Assembly: GCA_916613615.1 (NCBI GenBank)
Contig: OU744735.1
Span: forward strand, 56,652,582 to 56,716,581
Source: Steromphala cineraria
Taxonomy: Eukaryota > Mollusca > Gastropoda > Trochida > Trochidae
Direction of reading: 5' to 3'
DNA: 64,000 bases
The notes below the pieces were generated by a model. That model worked only from the letters and a program-made list of their open reading frames with translations. It had not been told where the DNA came from and ran no database searches. Of this stretch, positions 27,901 to 39,164 are shown in pieces. Positions within the stretch are counted from its first letter, which is position 1. The number at the start of each line of letters is the position of its first letter. The translations under genes were made by a program, and so were the position numbers.

Positions 27901-30900
27901 TTTTAAAGCTTCATATTTAACTTCGTTTTCATCAATTACTGTCTGTAAAATATCTAAATGAAAATCATTATTGAAAAGAATGGCTGTGCCCCTTGCATTG
28001 CTTCTGTAATGACTAAAGTAACATTCATCATATCCCCATTGTTGTCTAATTAATTGTTCCTGCTCTTTTGTAAAGTGTACATCCTGGAGACAGAACATTT
28101 GTGCTTTCTTTTTTCTCAAAAATCTGAAAATTTGATTTTGAAGTAATTATTAAGGCCTCTACAGTTTAAAGATGAAATTTTAAATTTGTCTTTACTATCA
28201 ATCATTCGTAGATTTCTCATTTAATAATATTATACTAGTTAAACTTCTCTGAGGTTCCGAAAATTATGGGATCAATGAGAGAGAAAAGGTTACAGATAAG
28301 TAATGGATAATTGGATATATCCACAGAAAATATAACAACTGAATTGAAGTTGAAATATAAGATCACTACACCTTCAGTAGTACAATATAACGTATGTCCC
28401 TGATGCCCCCTTATGAAACATAATTAACGTTAGCATAAATAAAAATACAAATCACATGTCCCTGTGGATATGTAATATATCTTACGATTTAAAAAAGGCC
28501 TACATATCGTGCTGTAAATGATATAAAAGTTCATATTTTCAGAATCACATCTTAAATTATCCTACGTACCATGGTTTGATCAAGTTCTTTTCCAATAAAA
28601 AGTGTTGTCACCCAGCTCAGCGTATATGGCTCTATATTGAAATTCATATCTCAATTGATCAAAACAAACAATGAAACACAGACATATGATACGAAACTAA
28701 CTTTTAGCATATCTATAAACAAAGATATAATTCTAATTATTGTCATCACAGACTATCAATGCTTGACGTTATCAGTTCTTTGAGTCGCTCGTAAATGGTA
28801 GGTCTTGAAATATTTACCAAGTCGATTTCATTATAATCAAAATAATTACTGATTGTTTGATTTTTTTTTCAATTCAACAAAGTTGCAGCGTATTTTCTAA
28901 AATTTAATACGAAATTCAAAGGTAATTTTTAACTAAAGACATACTCAAACAGCTCCGACAGATAACCTCCGACTTCAAACCTTTTAGCACAAAACACCTT
29001 ATCAATCAAAACCTCACAGAAAAAGTACCCAGGTACAGCATGGAGAATACATTATACAGCAAACAGCATACATGTAGCTCGCGCAGACCTGAGTTTCTCC
29101 ATTCGCACGTAAATCATAAAATATTATCTTTCCATGAGCATCGAACGGATTTGCAAACACACACATTACACGTACATGTTTGAGCTCCACGCACATAAAA
29201 TAATGCATGCTTTTTTCAGTCTCTATCTAAATCTCTCTCTACTTTACTGTTTCTCTATTCATGTTTATTTCTCTCAAGCAAGTTCATCATCAAAAATCGT
29301 ACACGGACAAAAATTACAACCCCATACAAGCAGACAACTGCAATAATCAAATGTGCAATTTAACAAGTTTCAAACGACTAATTCACTGGAAATCATTTCA
29401 TCTTATTGTCAAGGATTAGATATTAAAGAGAAAACACTTGGAGTCTTCTGTAATTTGAAACAAAAACAAGCTGACATCAACTGTCTCCAAGACACACATT
29501 ACACTGAACAATTAGAAAAAGACATACACTATGAATGAGTTTAAATCTCTGTCATTTTAGTTCTTACAAGAGCAATTCACGAGGCGTAGCTGTAATGTTT
29601 GATAGTAAACTCGATTCTAAAATTCTTCGTGAGGAACAAGATGACAAGTACGGTAATCATCTAGCATGAAAATACAATTAACTAACGCAACACTAACACT
29701 TATAACAATATATGGACCTAATACTGACTGCCCTACGTTTTATAATAAACTTAAACCAATAATATCGGACTTTGAATCTGACCATTTTTCCATTTGCGAG
29801 AACTGGAACCTCGTTCAAAATCCTGATCAATACTTGAGTACTTGAGTTAATTGAAGAAGAAAGCGTTATTGATCCGTGGCGATATTAAAATCCGCTTCGC
29901 AAAAGATACACTTGGAGACAAATAAAACCCGTTGAAAAAGATTTGATTATTTATTGTATCAAAAAGCCTCAAATATTCTATTGTAAATGCAGGCATTAAC
30001 CCAAACCCCTCTTCCCTCCATATATATCTGACCATGCATTGCACTGGGTTATTTTAAATCTAAACAAAATTGAACATGGAAGAGGATTTTTGAAATATAA
30101 CTCATTACTGCACAAAAAATTATTTGTTGACACAATAAAAGAGGTAATCATATAAAAATAATAATATAAAAGCGGCTGTGACGAGTTCAGTTGACCAATT
30201 TACAGTATTGATGATCAGCTCTTGTTTAAAACAATCCTTCTCATGATTAGAGGATACACAATACAATACTCTGCAGAGAAAAAAAACCCGTTGAAAAAGA
30301 AAGACTTGATTATCCTTGTATCAAAAAGTCTGGAATAATAATAATAATAATAATGAGTGGATTTATATAGCGCTAAATGCTCCAGGCACTAAGTGTCTGC
30401 TCTAAGCGCAATATGAAAGTATGTACATTATTTACAAAAGTGGGAATGGGAATCTAGCAGTGGTAGTATTTTTTGAAGAGGCATAGCTGAAAGAGCGGTA
30501 GCCAAAGGACTTCAGGTGACATTTCGGTAGCTCCAGAAGGTCAAGATGTGCTGATCGCAGTGTTCTCGCAGGGATGTGCTTAGATATTGTCTCACTGAGG
30601 AAGAGTGGAGCAGTTTCATGGTAACACTGATAAGTGAGTGTGAGGATTTTAAAGTCCACTCTTGCTCGCACTGGCAACCAGTGCAAGGACTTCAAAACAG
30701 GCGTGATGTGGGCGTGCTTTTTCGTTCTGCTGATGATCCTTGCACCTGTGTTCTGGAACTTCTGAAGTTTTGTGAGGAGCTTCTCCGCCGTGCCGTAGTA
30801 GAGACTATTGCAGTAGTCCAACCGTGATTGGACTAAGGAACGCACAAGGATGGCTGTAGCGTCCTTAGATAACATGTGTCGAATATGACCAATGTTACGG

Positions 30901-33900
30901 AGATGGTGGTAGCAGACCTTACATGTGTTGGTAACCTGGTTTTCCATTTGCATTTCAGAGTCAATCAGCACGCCTAGATTTTTTACCGTGGAGGAGAATG
31001 GTATATCTGCATCTCCAATGGAAATCGTTTCACCTTCAAGAGAAACTGTCTTCCGTTTTGGTCCAACAATGATTGCTTCAGTTTTTGCATCATTCATCTT
31101 GAGTTTGTTCATGGTCAGCCACGTTTTGATGTTGCCAGTACAGTCCTCAAGTTGGGAAATGGCAGTGTTGGAGTCTTCAATTCAGAATGTTCTCTGGAGT
31201 TGCATGTCATCTGCGTAGCCGTGATGATTGACACCTTGCGCCTCGATAGAATCTCCTAGGGCCTTGATGTACAGAGTGAACAATAGTGGTCCAAGTACGG
31301 AACCCTGGGGTACACCAAAGGGTAGAAATACCTTTTCAGAAGATACTTTGGAGATCTGTACTGTTTGACACCTTTCAGTGAGATATGATTTGAACCATGC
31401 CAGGGCGACTTCTGTGACTCCAAACTGGTATTCAAGTTGGCGTATCAACGTGGCGTGGTCGATGGTATTAAACGCCGCAGATAAGTCCAGTAGTACAAGG
31501 AGACCAACCTGGCCTGTATCTGCAGCTTTCTGAAGGTCATTCACGATGCGTAGTAGGGCAGTTTCCGTACTGTGGGAACCTCTGTAGGCAGACTGGTACT
31601 CAAAGAGGTCATTGTGCAGAAGATGGGCAGACAATTTTCGTTTTACAGCCTTCTCGAGAATCTTAGACAAAAATGGAAGATTAGACACTGGCCTATAATT
31701 CTCCACAGATGCACTGTCCAGGTTTGATTTCTTCAATGAGGGCTTAACAACTGCTTCCTTGAAAGCAATCGGTACACTACCAGTAGACAGACTGAGATTA
31801 ACAAGTTTGGTAATCACAGGCATGAGAATGTCAAGATAGTCCAAAATCAACTTGGTGGGAAGAGGATCCAATGCACAAGTTGTAGGTTTGGATGTTTTTA
31901 TGATCTGCAGAACTTCAGCCTCTGTGTATAAGTCCAAGGAGGAAATATATATGCCTTGAAATTGCTTTGATGGTACAAGTGAAACACATGACTGAGAATC
32001 TAGAACTGCTCTAATCTTTGCTATTTTGTCAACAAAATAACTACTGAAAATACTTGCCAAAGCCACAGAATCATTTGACTTAGGAAGTACACTTTCCTTA
32101 GTCCTGCCCAGTAAGGAAAAGAGAAAGTCATAAAGTACACTGGAGGTGCTGGCAGATTCGGTGATCTTGTTCAGACAATACTTTGATTTAGCTGAGCGGA
32201 TAGCCTCCGTGACATTGTTTCTTTCAAAACAGTAGATTTGCCTGTGAATCTCCAATTTCGTTTTCCTCCATAACCTTTCTGCTCGACGTCTGGTTTTCTT
32301 TGCATGACGAATCTCGTCACAGTACCACGGGGAAGATTTCTTGACCGAAATCTGTTTTAGTGTAACAGGAGCATGTTTGTCTAGCAAGGAAGATAACGTT
32401 CCGTTGTAGAGTTTACATAGCTCATTCAGGTCAGTTGAACTACTTTGTATAAGAGTGGACTCCTCAAGATCTTTGCGGAAAACATTGTTGTCGATGTTCC
32501 GGGTATTCCTGCAGGAGATTTGTGTTTTAGGATTTATTGGCCTTTTAAGATTGAGTGGTCAGATAACGACACATCATCTACTTGAATGCTCTGAATCAAT
32601 GATGAATTGTCCCTTGTGAGAACCCAGTCAATAATGTGGCCACACCTGTGAGTTGTACTTTGAACATGTTGTACCAGTTCATGCGTTTTGAGAAGTCTCA
32701 TGACACGCTTCATGTCTGGTTTATCCTGAGAATCATAATGGATATTGAAGTCCCCTAAGATAACTGCATATTTATGATGCAGTTGTTATGGAACATTCTA
32801 TTGTAAATGCATTCACACTCTATATAGATCCGACCATTTATTGCACAGGGTTATTTTAAAGGGGCAGTAGCACTTTTTTGGGGGGAAAACAAGGTGATGT
32901 CAGGAAAATGAAAATAAATGGTTCAAATTGAAAGACAATGTATTTGAACTAAATGGAGCAGTAATAATTCAAATAAATAAACGTAAAGTTTAGCCATGTG
33001 ATTACTTTTTCTTACACAAAATGAATAAAAGGTGTTCACACAAAATGGCCGCCAATGGATTTTATGTGAATCTTCATACTTTGTCCTCTGACTATGGATG
33101 AACGGCTTGTGTAATGAGATTTTTGACAATGTCAGAATAATACATTTACCATTAACTTACAATTATCAGTGAAAATTTTGAAATATAAAATTATCAAAAA
33201 ACGTGCTAATGCCCCTTTTAATCTAAACGAAATTGAACATGGACGAGGATCTTGAGAATTTAACAACTCATTACTGCACGATTGAATATATGTTGACAAA
33301 ATAAAAGACTTAATCACAAGCACACACAACAATAATTTAAAAGTGTCTCTGACGAGTTCAGTAAACCAATATACAGTATTGAAACAATCTTCATGATTAG
33401 ATAAAAAACGATAAAATACTCTTCAGAGAAAAACGGGAAAGGGAAAAAGAAGAGAAGGATTTAACAAAACAAATATCAGAATTCATGTTAAAATTGATAA
33501 TAAAGACACTGAACGAATAATGATGAGAGCAAAAGTTGAATGGAAAGAAGAGGGTGACAACCCAATTGAATTATTTTAATCTCTTGAAAATCGTAACAAT
33601 ATTAACAAAACTATTTCAAGAATGGAAAAAATGTAACAAATACACAGAAAAATTAACCAGAAGTGAAATTATGTAGTAAATAATAACCCGGTACCGAGGG
33701 GTTATGGAAGAGGTTATTTCCATAACCCGAGGCAAACGGGTTATTATTTGACTTACACTCACGCGGAAGACTCCTGCAATGGTTTCAACTTAATTTGTTC
33801 ATAAACAGTTAATTAAAAATGTTTTACTGATATCATTTGCGGGTTTATCATTTCTTGATAAGAAAAATATTTAAAATACCCTCAGATAAGGGTTTTAGAA

Positions 33901-35061
33901 ATAAACGCTTGATTTCCTACAATAAAAACTATTTTATTACCGTGTTTCAACTAAATTGGGTTACATACACAAAATTGAAAAAAGTTTTAGTGATCCATTT
34001 TGCGGGTTTGATATGTCTTGATAAAAATACTATTTTAGACTACTTACAATACCCCCTGCTTAGGGTTTTAGAACTAAAAACCTAATTCCTTACATTTAAA
34101 ACTATTTTATTGCAATAAAAATATATATTTATAGAAAAAAATAAAAAACCAAACATGACACACACAAATTTACATCAACTGGCATGGATCCTCGGTAGCT
34201 CGGTAGGTAAGAGCGCTGCTTAACAACACAGAGGTTCCTGGTTCGAATCCCACTTTCATTGTTCATAAATCCTAACTTTCTTGTTTCCAAAATCCGAATT
34301 TTACAAGTCCAAATGTTTGCGATTGTTTACAATCTAATAACCGACCAAGGTGGTTATGAGATAACCAACCTACGCGGATGGAGCTCACGGCATAATACAT
34401 TCAACTAAAATAAAGGCAATAACTTACCAAGGGGTGTAAAGGGTAAATACCTATAAGAAGGTAGCTACGAGTTAAAACCAATTGAAAAAAGAAGGGATAT
34501 AACCGCCCAAGGGGTGTAAACTATCAAAATCTATACACAAAACTAACAAGAAGTGATATAGATTTGAATGAACTTATCAAGGGTTTTAATGTTAAAAAAA
34601 ACAATATCCAGGTAGAACTCAAATATGATGAAGCCGTTTCGTTTATGTGCAGTTTATATGGAATATGTAACATCTGTCTGTGTACCTAAAGGAAATAGAA
34701 TTATTTAAAAACATTAATAAAATGCATAACAGTATGAAGTGTAGAAATTTAATCAACTTACATTGTCGACGTCTTTAATGGCAACATAGAAGAACGATTC
34801 CTCAGAGAGTAACTGGGCAGGCTTCTCCGAATCATCCGTCAGGTGCAAATAACATGTCATTTCAGTCTTGTCAAAGCTTACAGATTTACAAATTGAGTAT
34901 GCCATACATTCTGCCGCACATGAAAACAGATTACTTCCCTTGATAGTTTCGAAGCTAATTTCATCAAATCGCTTTCCTTGATTAAAGCTGTCAAAACACT
35001 GCAATGTGATAATTGGTAACGCTGAGAGTACAATCAAACCAAAAAGATTTTCAACAGACAT
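18656..35061 (-). CDS. Secreted PAN/apple plus F5/8C lectin, 4 exons, 286 aa
   Basis: Exons 35061-34762, 22456-22375, 21846-21619 and 18906-18656 join with matching phases (0, 1, 1) into 861 nt ending in TAA. Residues 1-21 form a signal peptide. Residues 22-97 form a PAN/apple domain with C-A-A-E-C, C-K-S-V-S-F and C-Y-L cysteines. Exon 2 is a short Cys-rich linker (CPRHECAKYQKCRVKRG). Residues 128-286 form an F5/8 type C (discoidin/fucolectin) domain with W-W-Q-V-D-L-G, G-R-F-F-R-V and the closing L-C-E-V-E-V-Y-G. Such proteins are secreted and often bind fucose or other glycans; this specificity is inferred. The first intron is 12.3 kb and full of repeats, so the link between exon 1 and exon 2 is the weakest step, although phase and domain order fit. 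Confidence 0.78.
19103..19536. mobile_element. MITE family 3, copy 1
   Basis: Ends CGTCTGATTAAAATCAGCC and GTCGATTTTAATCCGACTG are imperfect inverted repeats and match the ends of the element at 46197-46370. The interior contains a short GTCAGTAAACGTCAG direct repeat. The open frame at 19188-19469 is inside the element and does not look like a real protein. Confidence 0.55.
21619..21846 (-). CDS. Lectin exon 3: N-terminal half of the F5/8C domain
   Basis: Acceptor ACTAG at 21847, donor GGCA/GTAAGT at 21619. Encodes a Ser/Thr-rich start, V-D-G-N-K-A-T-K-W and W-W-Q-V-D-L-G-S, typical of the first half of an F5/8C domain. The split codons at both ends match exons 2 and 4. Confidence 0.82.
22525..23143. 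repeat. 18-bp tandem array, left part (CTACAGTCTCATTACCCC)
   Basis: About 33 units of CTACAGTCTCATTACCCC with variants at the TCTCATT positions (TCACATT, TCCCATT, TCGCATT). It lies in intron 1 of the lectin gene, just upstream of exon 2. It has no spacers of differing sequence, so it is a minisatellite, not CRISPR. Confidence 0.9.
23153..24969 (+). pseudogene. 5'-truncated non-LTR retrotransposon with RT
   Basis: RT motifs in order: A-F-I-D-F-T-K-A-F-D (23353), G-V-R-Q-G (23533), L-Y-A-D-D-T-V-L-L-A-E (23680), then Y-G-A-E-V-W-G (24062) and a C-terminal knuckle C-P-L-C...F-H-Y-L-F-R-C (24650-24705). Lesions: in-frame TAA at 23416, a frameshift near 24020-24040, in-frame TAG at 24395. The 3' end reads GAGAATAAAGAAAGAAG. 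The element is young enough that most of the frame is intact. Clade not assigned. Confidence 0.85.
24970..25084. repeat. 18-bp tandem array, right part
   Basis: Six to seven further units after the LINE insertion. They end in CTACAGTGTTTTCGGTCAAA, exactly as the left part does at 23133-23152, so a stretch of more than 100 bp appears on both sides of the LINE. Confidence 0.85.
25100..27700. other. No gene recognised (lectin intron 1)
   Basis: AT-rich intronic sequence. A small cluster of AGCCCTTCTGGCTCT-type inverted motifs lies at 27100-27370; otherwise nothing identifiable. Confidence 0.5.
27715..27770. promoter_or_regulatory. Cluster of three perfect CRE palindromes (TGACGTCA)
   Basis: TGACGTCA at 27719, 27741 and 27761, within 50 bp. 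The palindrome is the binding site of CREB/ATF bZIP factors. It lies in intron 1 of the lectin gene next to the LINE fragment. Function is inferred from motif only. Confidence 0.4.
27775..28219 (-). pseudogene. LINE endonuclease fragment
   Basis: Minus-strand frames give I-S-S-L-N-C-R-G-L, then C-L-Q-D-V-H-F, R-G-T-A-I-L-F-N-N-D-F and L-C-G-P-N-T-D-E-P-E, the N-terminal half of an L1/Tx1-like apurinic endonuclease. There is a frameshift near 28115. The fragment stops at 27775 in a poly(T) run on the plus strand; no RT domain follows. Confidence 0.75.
29203..30288 (+). pseudogene. L1/Tx1-like LINE relic, copy B
   Basis: Aligns with the first part of copy A from AATGCATGCTTTTTTCAGT. The endonuclease start I-I-S-S-Y-C-Q-G-L-D-I-K and A-D-I-N-C-L-Q-D-T-H-Y-T is open from 29353 to 29538, then a stop. 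Later pieces (Y-G-P-N-T-D-C-P at 29710) are frameshifted. Breaks off where a further copy begins. Confidence 0.7.
30336..32788 (-). mobile_element. 5'-truncated L2/CR1-type LINE, one stop from an open RT
   Basis: Minus strand: endonuclease end L-G-D-F-N-I-H-Y-D (32750) and I-I-D-W-V-L-T-R-D-N, a frameshift near 32550, then a long frame with F-N-T-I-D-H, G-V-P-Q-G-S-V-L-G-P-L-L-F, Y-A-D-D and, after a single in-frame TGA at 31184-31182, K-N-L-G-V-L-I-D, R-L-D-Y-C-N-S-L-Y-Y and L-H-W-L-P-V. The 3' end carries TAGCGCTATATAAATCCACT and an (ATT)n tail. TGGAA at 30331 and 32789 may be the target duplication. Confidence 0.88.
32859..33217 (+). mobile_element. MITE family 1, copy 3, inside a LINE relic
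   Basis: AAGGGGCAGTAGCAC to GTGCTAATGCCCCTT with TA flanks. It splits a sequence that reads continuously in the related LINE (GGGTTATTTTA before it, ATCTAAACGAAATTGAACAT after it), so its insertion point is exact. Confidence 0.75.
33678..33751. repeat. Hairpin repeat (74 bp)
   Basis: AATAATAACCCG and CGGGTTATTATTT form the ends, with GGGTTATGGAA and TTCCATAACCC as an inner stem. TAACCR-type motifs recur at 34335-34370. Probably a small nonautonomous element. Confidence 0.6.
34187..34262 (+). pseudogene. tRNA-like sequence (degenerate tRNA or SINE head)
   Basis: TAGCTCGGTAGG resembles a pol III A box, and GGTTCGAATCC 46 bases on is a perfect B box. The anticodon stem and the T stem do not pair well, so this is not a working tRNA gene. 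It may be a tRNA-derived SINE promoter; no SINE tail was identified. Confidence 0.5.
34762..35061 (-). CDS. Lectin exon 1: signal peptide and PAN/apple domain
   Basis: Exactly 100 codons from ATG to a GACAAT/GTAAGT donor. A hydrophobic leader (LFGLIVLSALPIITL) precedes the first domain cysteine. The exon at 10264-9965 has the same length, phase and donor and differs at only a few residues. Confidence 0.82.
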
Positions 35062-35760
35062 TATCACCGTGACGTCCTCGTCTTAATGTCTACAAGGAAC
35101 TATAACACAGTAGGTATATCATAGCAAATCAATATACAGTCAATACACAGTCTGGCTTCCTTTCGTTTTATGACATGTCCAGGTTGTTCAATCATCTATT
35201 AACTCAACCCAACATCTCTCAAGCTTGTCCTGGTCACCCCCGGGATCCTTCGTCTTTCATTGATTCTATGATGAATATTTTAAAATTTACGACACCCTTT
35301 GGGAAAATCGTCATATCCAATTTTCGTGTCCACAGACTATAAGCAGGATAAATTCATGTTCCTCGGCGCTCACTGAACTGAACTTTTTTAACGTCGTAAA
35401 CCAATGGGCACATTTTGGTTTGACTCTGTCTCAAAACACTTCCGAACTTAACTTCAAGTACTATGAAGTTGGAAGATCAGTTGTTGTTTAGGAAACTTGA
35501 TTTGCTACTTTCATTAATAGTTCGTCCACCGTTGTGCCACATACAACAAAATAACATATATATTGACTTTCCTTCTCTGCACGTGATCAATATTTAATCA
35601 GGTTTAGATGTACACAATTGATTGGTGACATGACTCCATTAAGCAATAGTCTCCCTGTCCTATATACAATATATCGTAGTCGCAAAGAATATTCCCTCTG
35701 ACATAGCCAATACGAGTGCTGGCAAAAATATACCAATTTTAATAAACCCAAAAACATATA

Positions 35761-36117
35761 AAGGGGCAGTAGCACGTTTTTAGGGGGAATATAAGGTGAT
35801 GTCAGAAAAATGAAAATAAATGGTTCCAATCTAATGACAATGTATTAAAACTAAATGAAGCAGTAATAAATCAAATATATAATGTAAAGTTAAGCCATGG
35901 GATTCCTTTTCCTACACAAAATAAATTAAAGGTGTTCACACAAAAATGGCTGCCAATGGATTTTATGTGTATCTTTATAATTTGTTCTCTGACTATGGAT
36001 GATCGGTTTGTGTAATGAGATTTTTGACACTATTAAAGTAATACATTTAGCATTAACTAACAATTATCAGTGAAAAATTGAAAATATGAAATTCTCAAAA
36101 AACGTGCTACTGCCCTT
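35761..36117 (+). mobile_element. MITE family 1, copy 4
   Basis: AAGGGGCAGTAGCACGTTTT to AACGTGCTACTGCCCTT, one C lost at the right end. The duplicated segment at 11449-11490 shows the corresponding DNA without the element. Confidence 0.75.
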
Positions 36118-37869
36118 TTAAGCCCTAAAAATCCACTGAATTAGGCTTTATAAACTATCGTAGAATGTCGTGGAATCCAACTCTTTCCAATTTACTGGTC
36201 TCGCGCCAACCTGCTACATCAGCGTATTTGTCTCCTCGTTACAGCTAGGTAACCTGTTCACTTACCTACGTTTTCAAGTGAAAATATCATGTTCTTTGGA
36301 ATGCCTTTGAGGCATCCTAGCATTACGGAAACAGAACGGATAATGTTGAAATTTCGCAACGTAAGTTACGATTCACTTTGCGTTATTTTCCCCATATCAT
36401 ACCTAACAGACAACCGTAGCAAGTTTGCAGGACATTGAAGTGACCACGGGTCAGATTTTCAAAATCACCATTTTTTATTTTGCTCTACAAAATCCTTCAT
36501 TAGCGATCTACATCTTTAGATCCAAGTCATATTTGTTCTTTTACACAAATACAATGTAATTGTGCTGACTTTTATTTTACTACATCTGTATGGAATATTT
36601 TATTTGAAATTTAAGAAAATCTTAATTTCACAATTATGACCCTATCTGTCTATTCAACTATGCAAAATACCGACATTCAGCAGCAGTGTCGACACGATCC
36701 GAAAATATGGTTTGGAATTGTTATTTTACACGTAGATAGTTGGTGATCATTTGTCAGTGCCCTTGGAGACATGTTTTGACGTCCAAATGAAACCTAAATG
36801 ACAGGATAAAAGTACTAAGATACACACGCAAGTGAACAAACTTAAGGTACGCAGCTGTTTCCTCCAATATATCCTCTGATATCCTTTGATCATATTCAGT
36901 CGTATCGCTGACGGGTGGTTACTCAACGCTATTTGTGGCCTGTCTGTTTCGAACTCCATACACTGTTGTTTAGCGATGCCTCTCGTGGAAATCTTATAGA
37001 ACCTGGTTTGGAGCTTTCTGCAGCACAGGATTGATATATTATCAAATAGAACTCCCATTGGTGAATTTAAATCACGCAGTGAGCACGCGGAACGAAGCCC
37101 AGGAAGCAATTTACCGTTATCTTTGAAAGGGCAACATTTGATTGGTTTGTTGTATGTGGAAGAGTCAGTATTTTTAGTTATACATAATTTTGTAAATAAA
37201 CATTTGTATATTGTTTGTTATATTTTGATGAGAAATACTAAAACCATTTTGATCATTATTTTATATTAAACATTTTATATCACTTTCATAGCTCTTCAAC
37301 ATCAATCTTATCTTATCTTAGGTCAGCATTATTAACTTTCACATGCTTTTTCACTGTACCGTTTTGTTACCTTATCACATCCCAGGGAGCAACTATCGTT
37401 GCATAATCATATGTATCAATTGCGTTCCAATTGACTTGTTTTGCCTTTGACTTTGATGAAGCTATACCTCACTGAAGCTATTCAATTCACGACTTGTATA
37501 CTGTGTCATTGACGACCAAGCGGATAGAATTGTGATACGCTTGTTTTGAAGGTTTTAGACTTTATACCTTATATACATACAGAAACATGTCTAAATTTGT
37601 AATGACGCACTTTTTTAAAATGATATATCAACCAATCTTAACTATCATCTTTAAATATTATAGTTTCCTCAAAGAATATTGCTCAAAATTTGACTTTAGT
37701 AGTCTCGCTCTTAAGTTTCGAAGTTTATCCCTTTCTTGGTATTGAACGATTTAAGCATGGACTCTTATTCCACTGATCTCAGGCAGACCAGACAATGCAT
37801 CGTTTCGAAAATGCTAAAGACAGTTCATTCAATCTACCTGCCTATTCTGGCTATAACTGGTTCTTTCTT

Positions 37870-38010
37870 TTATCATCCAAAACTGTATTTCACAGGAGAT
37901 ATCGCTTGTGGAAGATCGAGATATGGTTTTGATAGTAGATTTTGAACAATGCCCTGTAATCAGAAATTAAATGACATCGAAAACGTTTTACATCATCAGT
38001 GATGACATCA
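37870..38010. pseudogene. Remnant resembling the lectin 3' flank
   Basis: The stretch with GGAGATATCG and TTTTGAACAATGCCCTGT followed by a CATCATCAGT motif matches about 18300-18420, which lies just 3' of the lectin stop codon. It suggests the tail end of another lectin unit upstream of the gene at 35061. No coding exon of such a unit was found. Confidence 0.45.
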
Positions 38011-38178
38011 CAATGCTATGACCTCATAAACACAACGACGTCACAATGCTAGATGCCATAAAGACGATGACATCACAATGATATGACATCACTAGTTTAG
38101 AAGCTGTAGGGCTATGCAGTATCCAAAGATTACATTTTTCATGCGAATGTTATGAAAAATGATTTTGGATTAAAAATA

Positions 38179-38337
38179 GAATCTCACCCTCGTGTCTTCT
38201 GATATTAAATATATCAACGCTCGTTGATAAAAGGTAAATATTATATATATATATTATATATATATATTACATATATTTGTTACTTTTATCATATTGTGTT
38301 GATATATTTGATATCAGAAGACACGAGGGTGAGATTC
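38179..38337. mobile_element. Hairpin MITE with an (AT)n core
   Basis: Arms 38179-38237 and 38280-38337 are near-perfect reverse complements (GAATCTCACCCTCGTGTCTT at the outer end). The core is ATATAT repeats of about 40 bp. No target duplication identified. Confidence 0.7.
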
Positions 38338-39164
38338 TCCATATATTCCTGTGTTACTGTATGAGATCCTGGCACATCTGGAGTTCCCTTTCAGTCCTCT
38401 TTGCGTCTCGTATTACCATGGAAACACTACGCATCATTTTATTCTTCTCTTGGTGTAATAGTGATTAAGTTCAAAGTTCTCAAGGAAGTTAATAAATTCT
38501 TTCTTCTAAACCGCAGCGATACATTACAACGGGCACGCTCAACATCCAACAGGACTACATGTATGTATATCAGTTACCTAGTTATTTGGTATATTCACAT
38601 TAAATTGTTATTTCTATTTTGTAACCAGCTGTATGTGTGTTGTATTGGAGAGGCGTTCAAATAAGCCTTGTTCGCCAATCCAAATTGCTATGTTTAAACC
38701 ATAATGATTAAGTTCTACTTGTGTTCCATTACATAAATAATCAAACATTTGATTGATAAACACCACCTGCAGAAACATAGGAAGGTGTAGGTTATCGGTT
38801 GGAATCGATAACTACAACAATTGATGTTTTGATGATCATAATAAAAACCTAAATAATCTAAATTTGCAACACAATGGTTTTCTTATCAGATGCACTGATG
38901 CAACCGGGATAGACAAGGGTCTCTGAGGCCATTGTGATTGCTAACTGATGTATTGCAGGATAGCTGATAGAATATTCTACTCCTTCATACAGGGTATTCG
39001 TTAAAGAATTGATTAGTTTTAAGTGTGTTTTTAGTCCTATCATGCATGTCGATTGATCCCCAAAGTGACTTAATCAATTATGTTAATTGCTTGTTGATAC
39101 ATTCTGTACGGTATTGATCGTTTGTTCGCGGAGCTGATCTCATGTCAAAATCCACCGATCAAAT

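Larger units (their letters stand above)
30289..33675 (+). pseudogene. L1/Tx1-like LINE relic, copy C, host of two nested insertions
   Basis: CCTTGTATCAAAAAGTC at 30315 continues as GAACATTCTATTGTAAATGC at 32791, as copies A and B do without interruption. The L2/CR1-type LINE at 30336-32788 and MITE copy 3 at 32859-33217 are inserted in it. After the MITE the linker region (A-K-V-E-W-K-E-E-G-D-N-P) is readable to about 33560. Confidence 0.7.
34650..37145. repeat. Duplicated lectin exon 1 and upstream region, copy 2
   Basis: Counterpart of 9860-11905. The block at about 35560-36240 corresponds to 11280-11600, the block at 36262-36830 to 10690-11270, and 36870-37145 to 11600-11905, so the first two blocks are swapped. 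A MITE (35761-36117) sits inside this copy and is absent from the other. Confidence 0.7.

Noticed and set aside
30432..32387. Host genes for 401- and 226-residue proteins
   Set aside because: Both belong to one RT frame of an L2/CR1-type LINE, separated by a single TGA.
34187..34262. Functional tRNA gene
   Set aside because: A and B boxes are present, but the anticodon and T stems do not pair.
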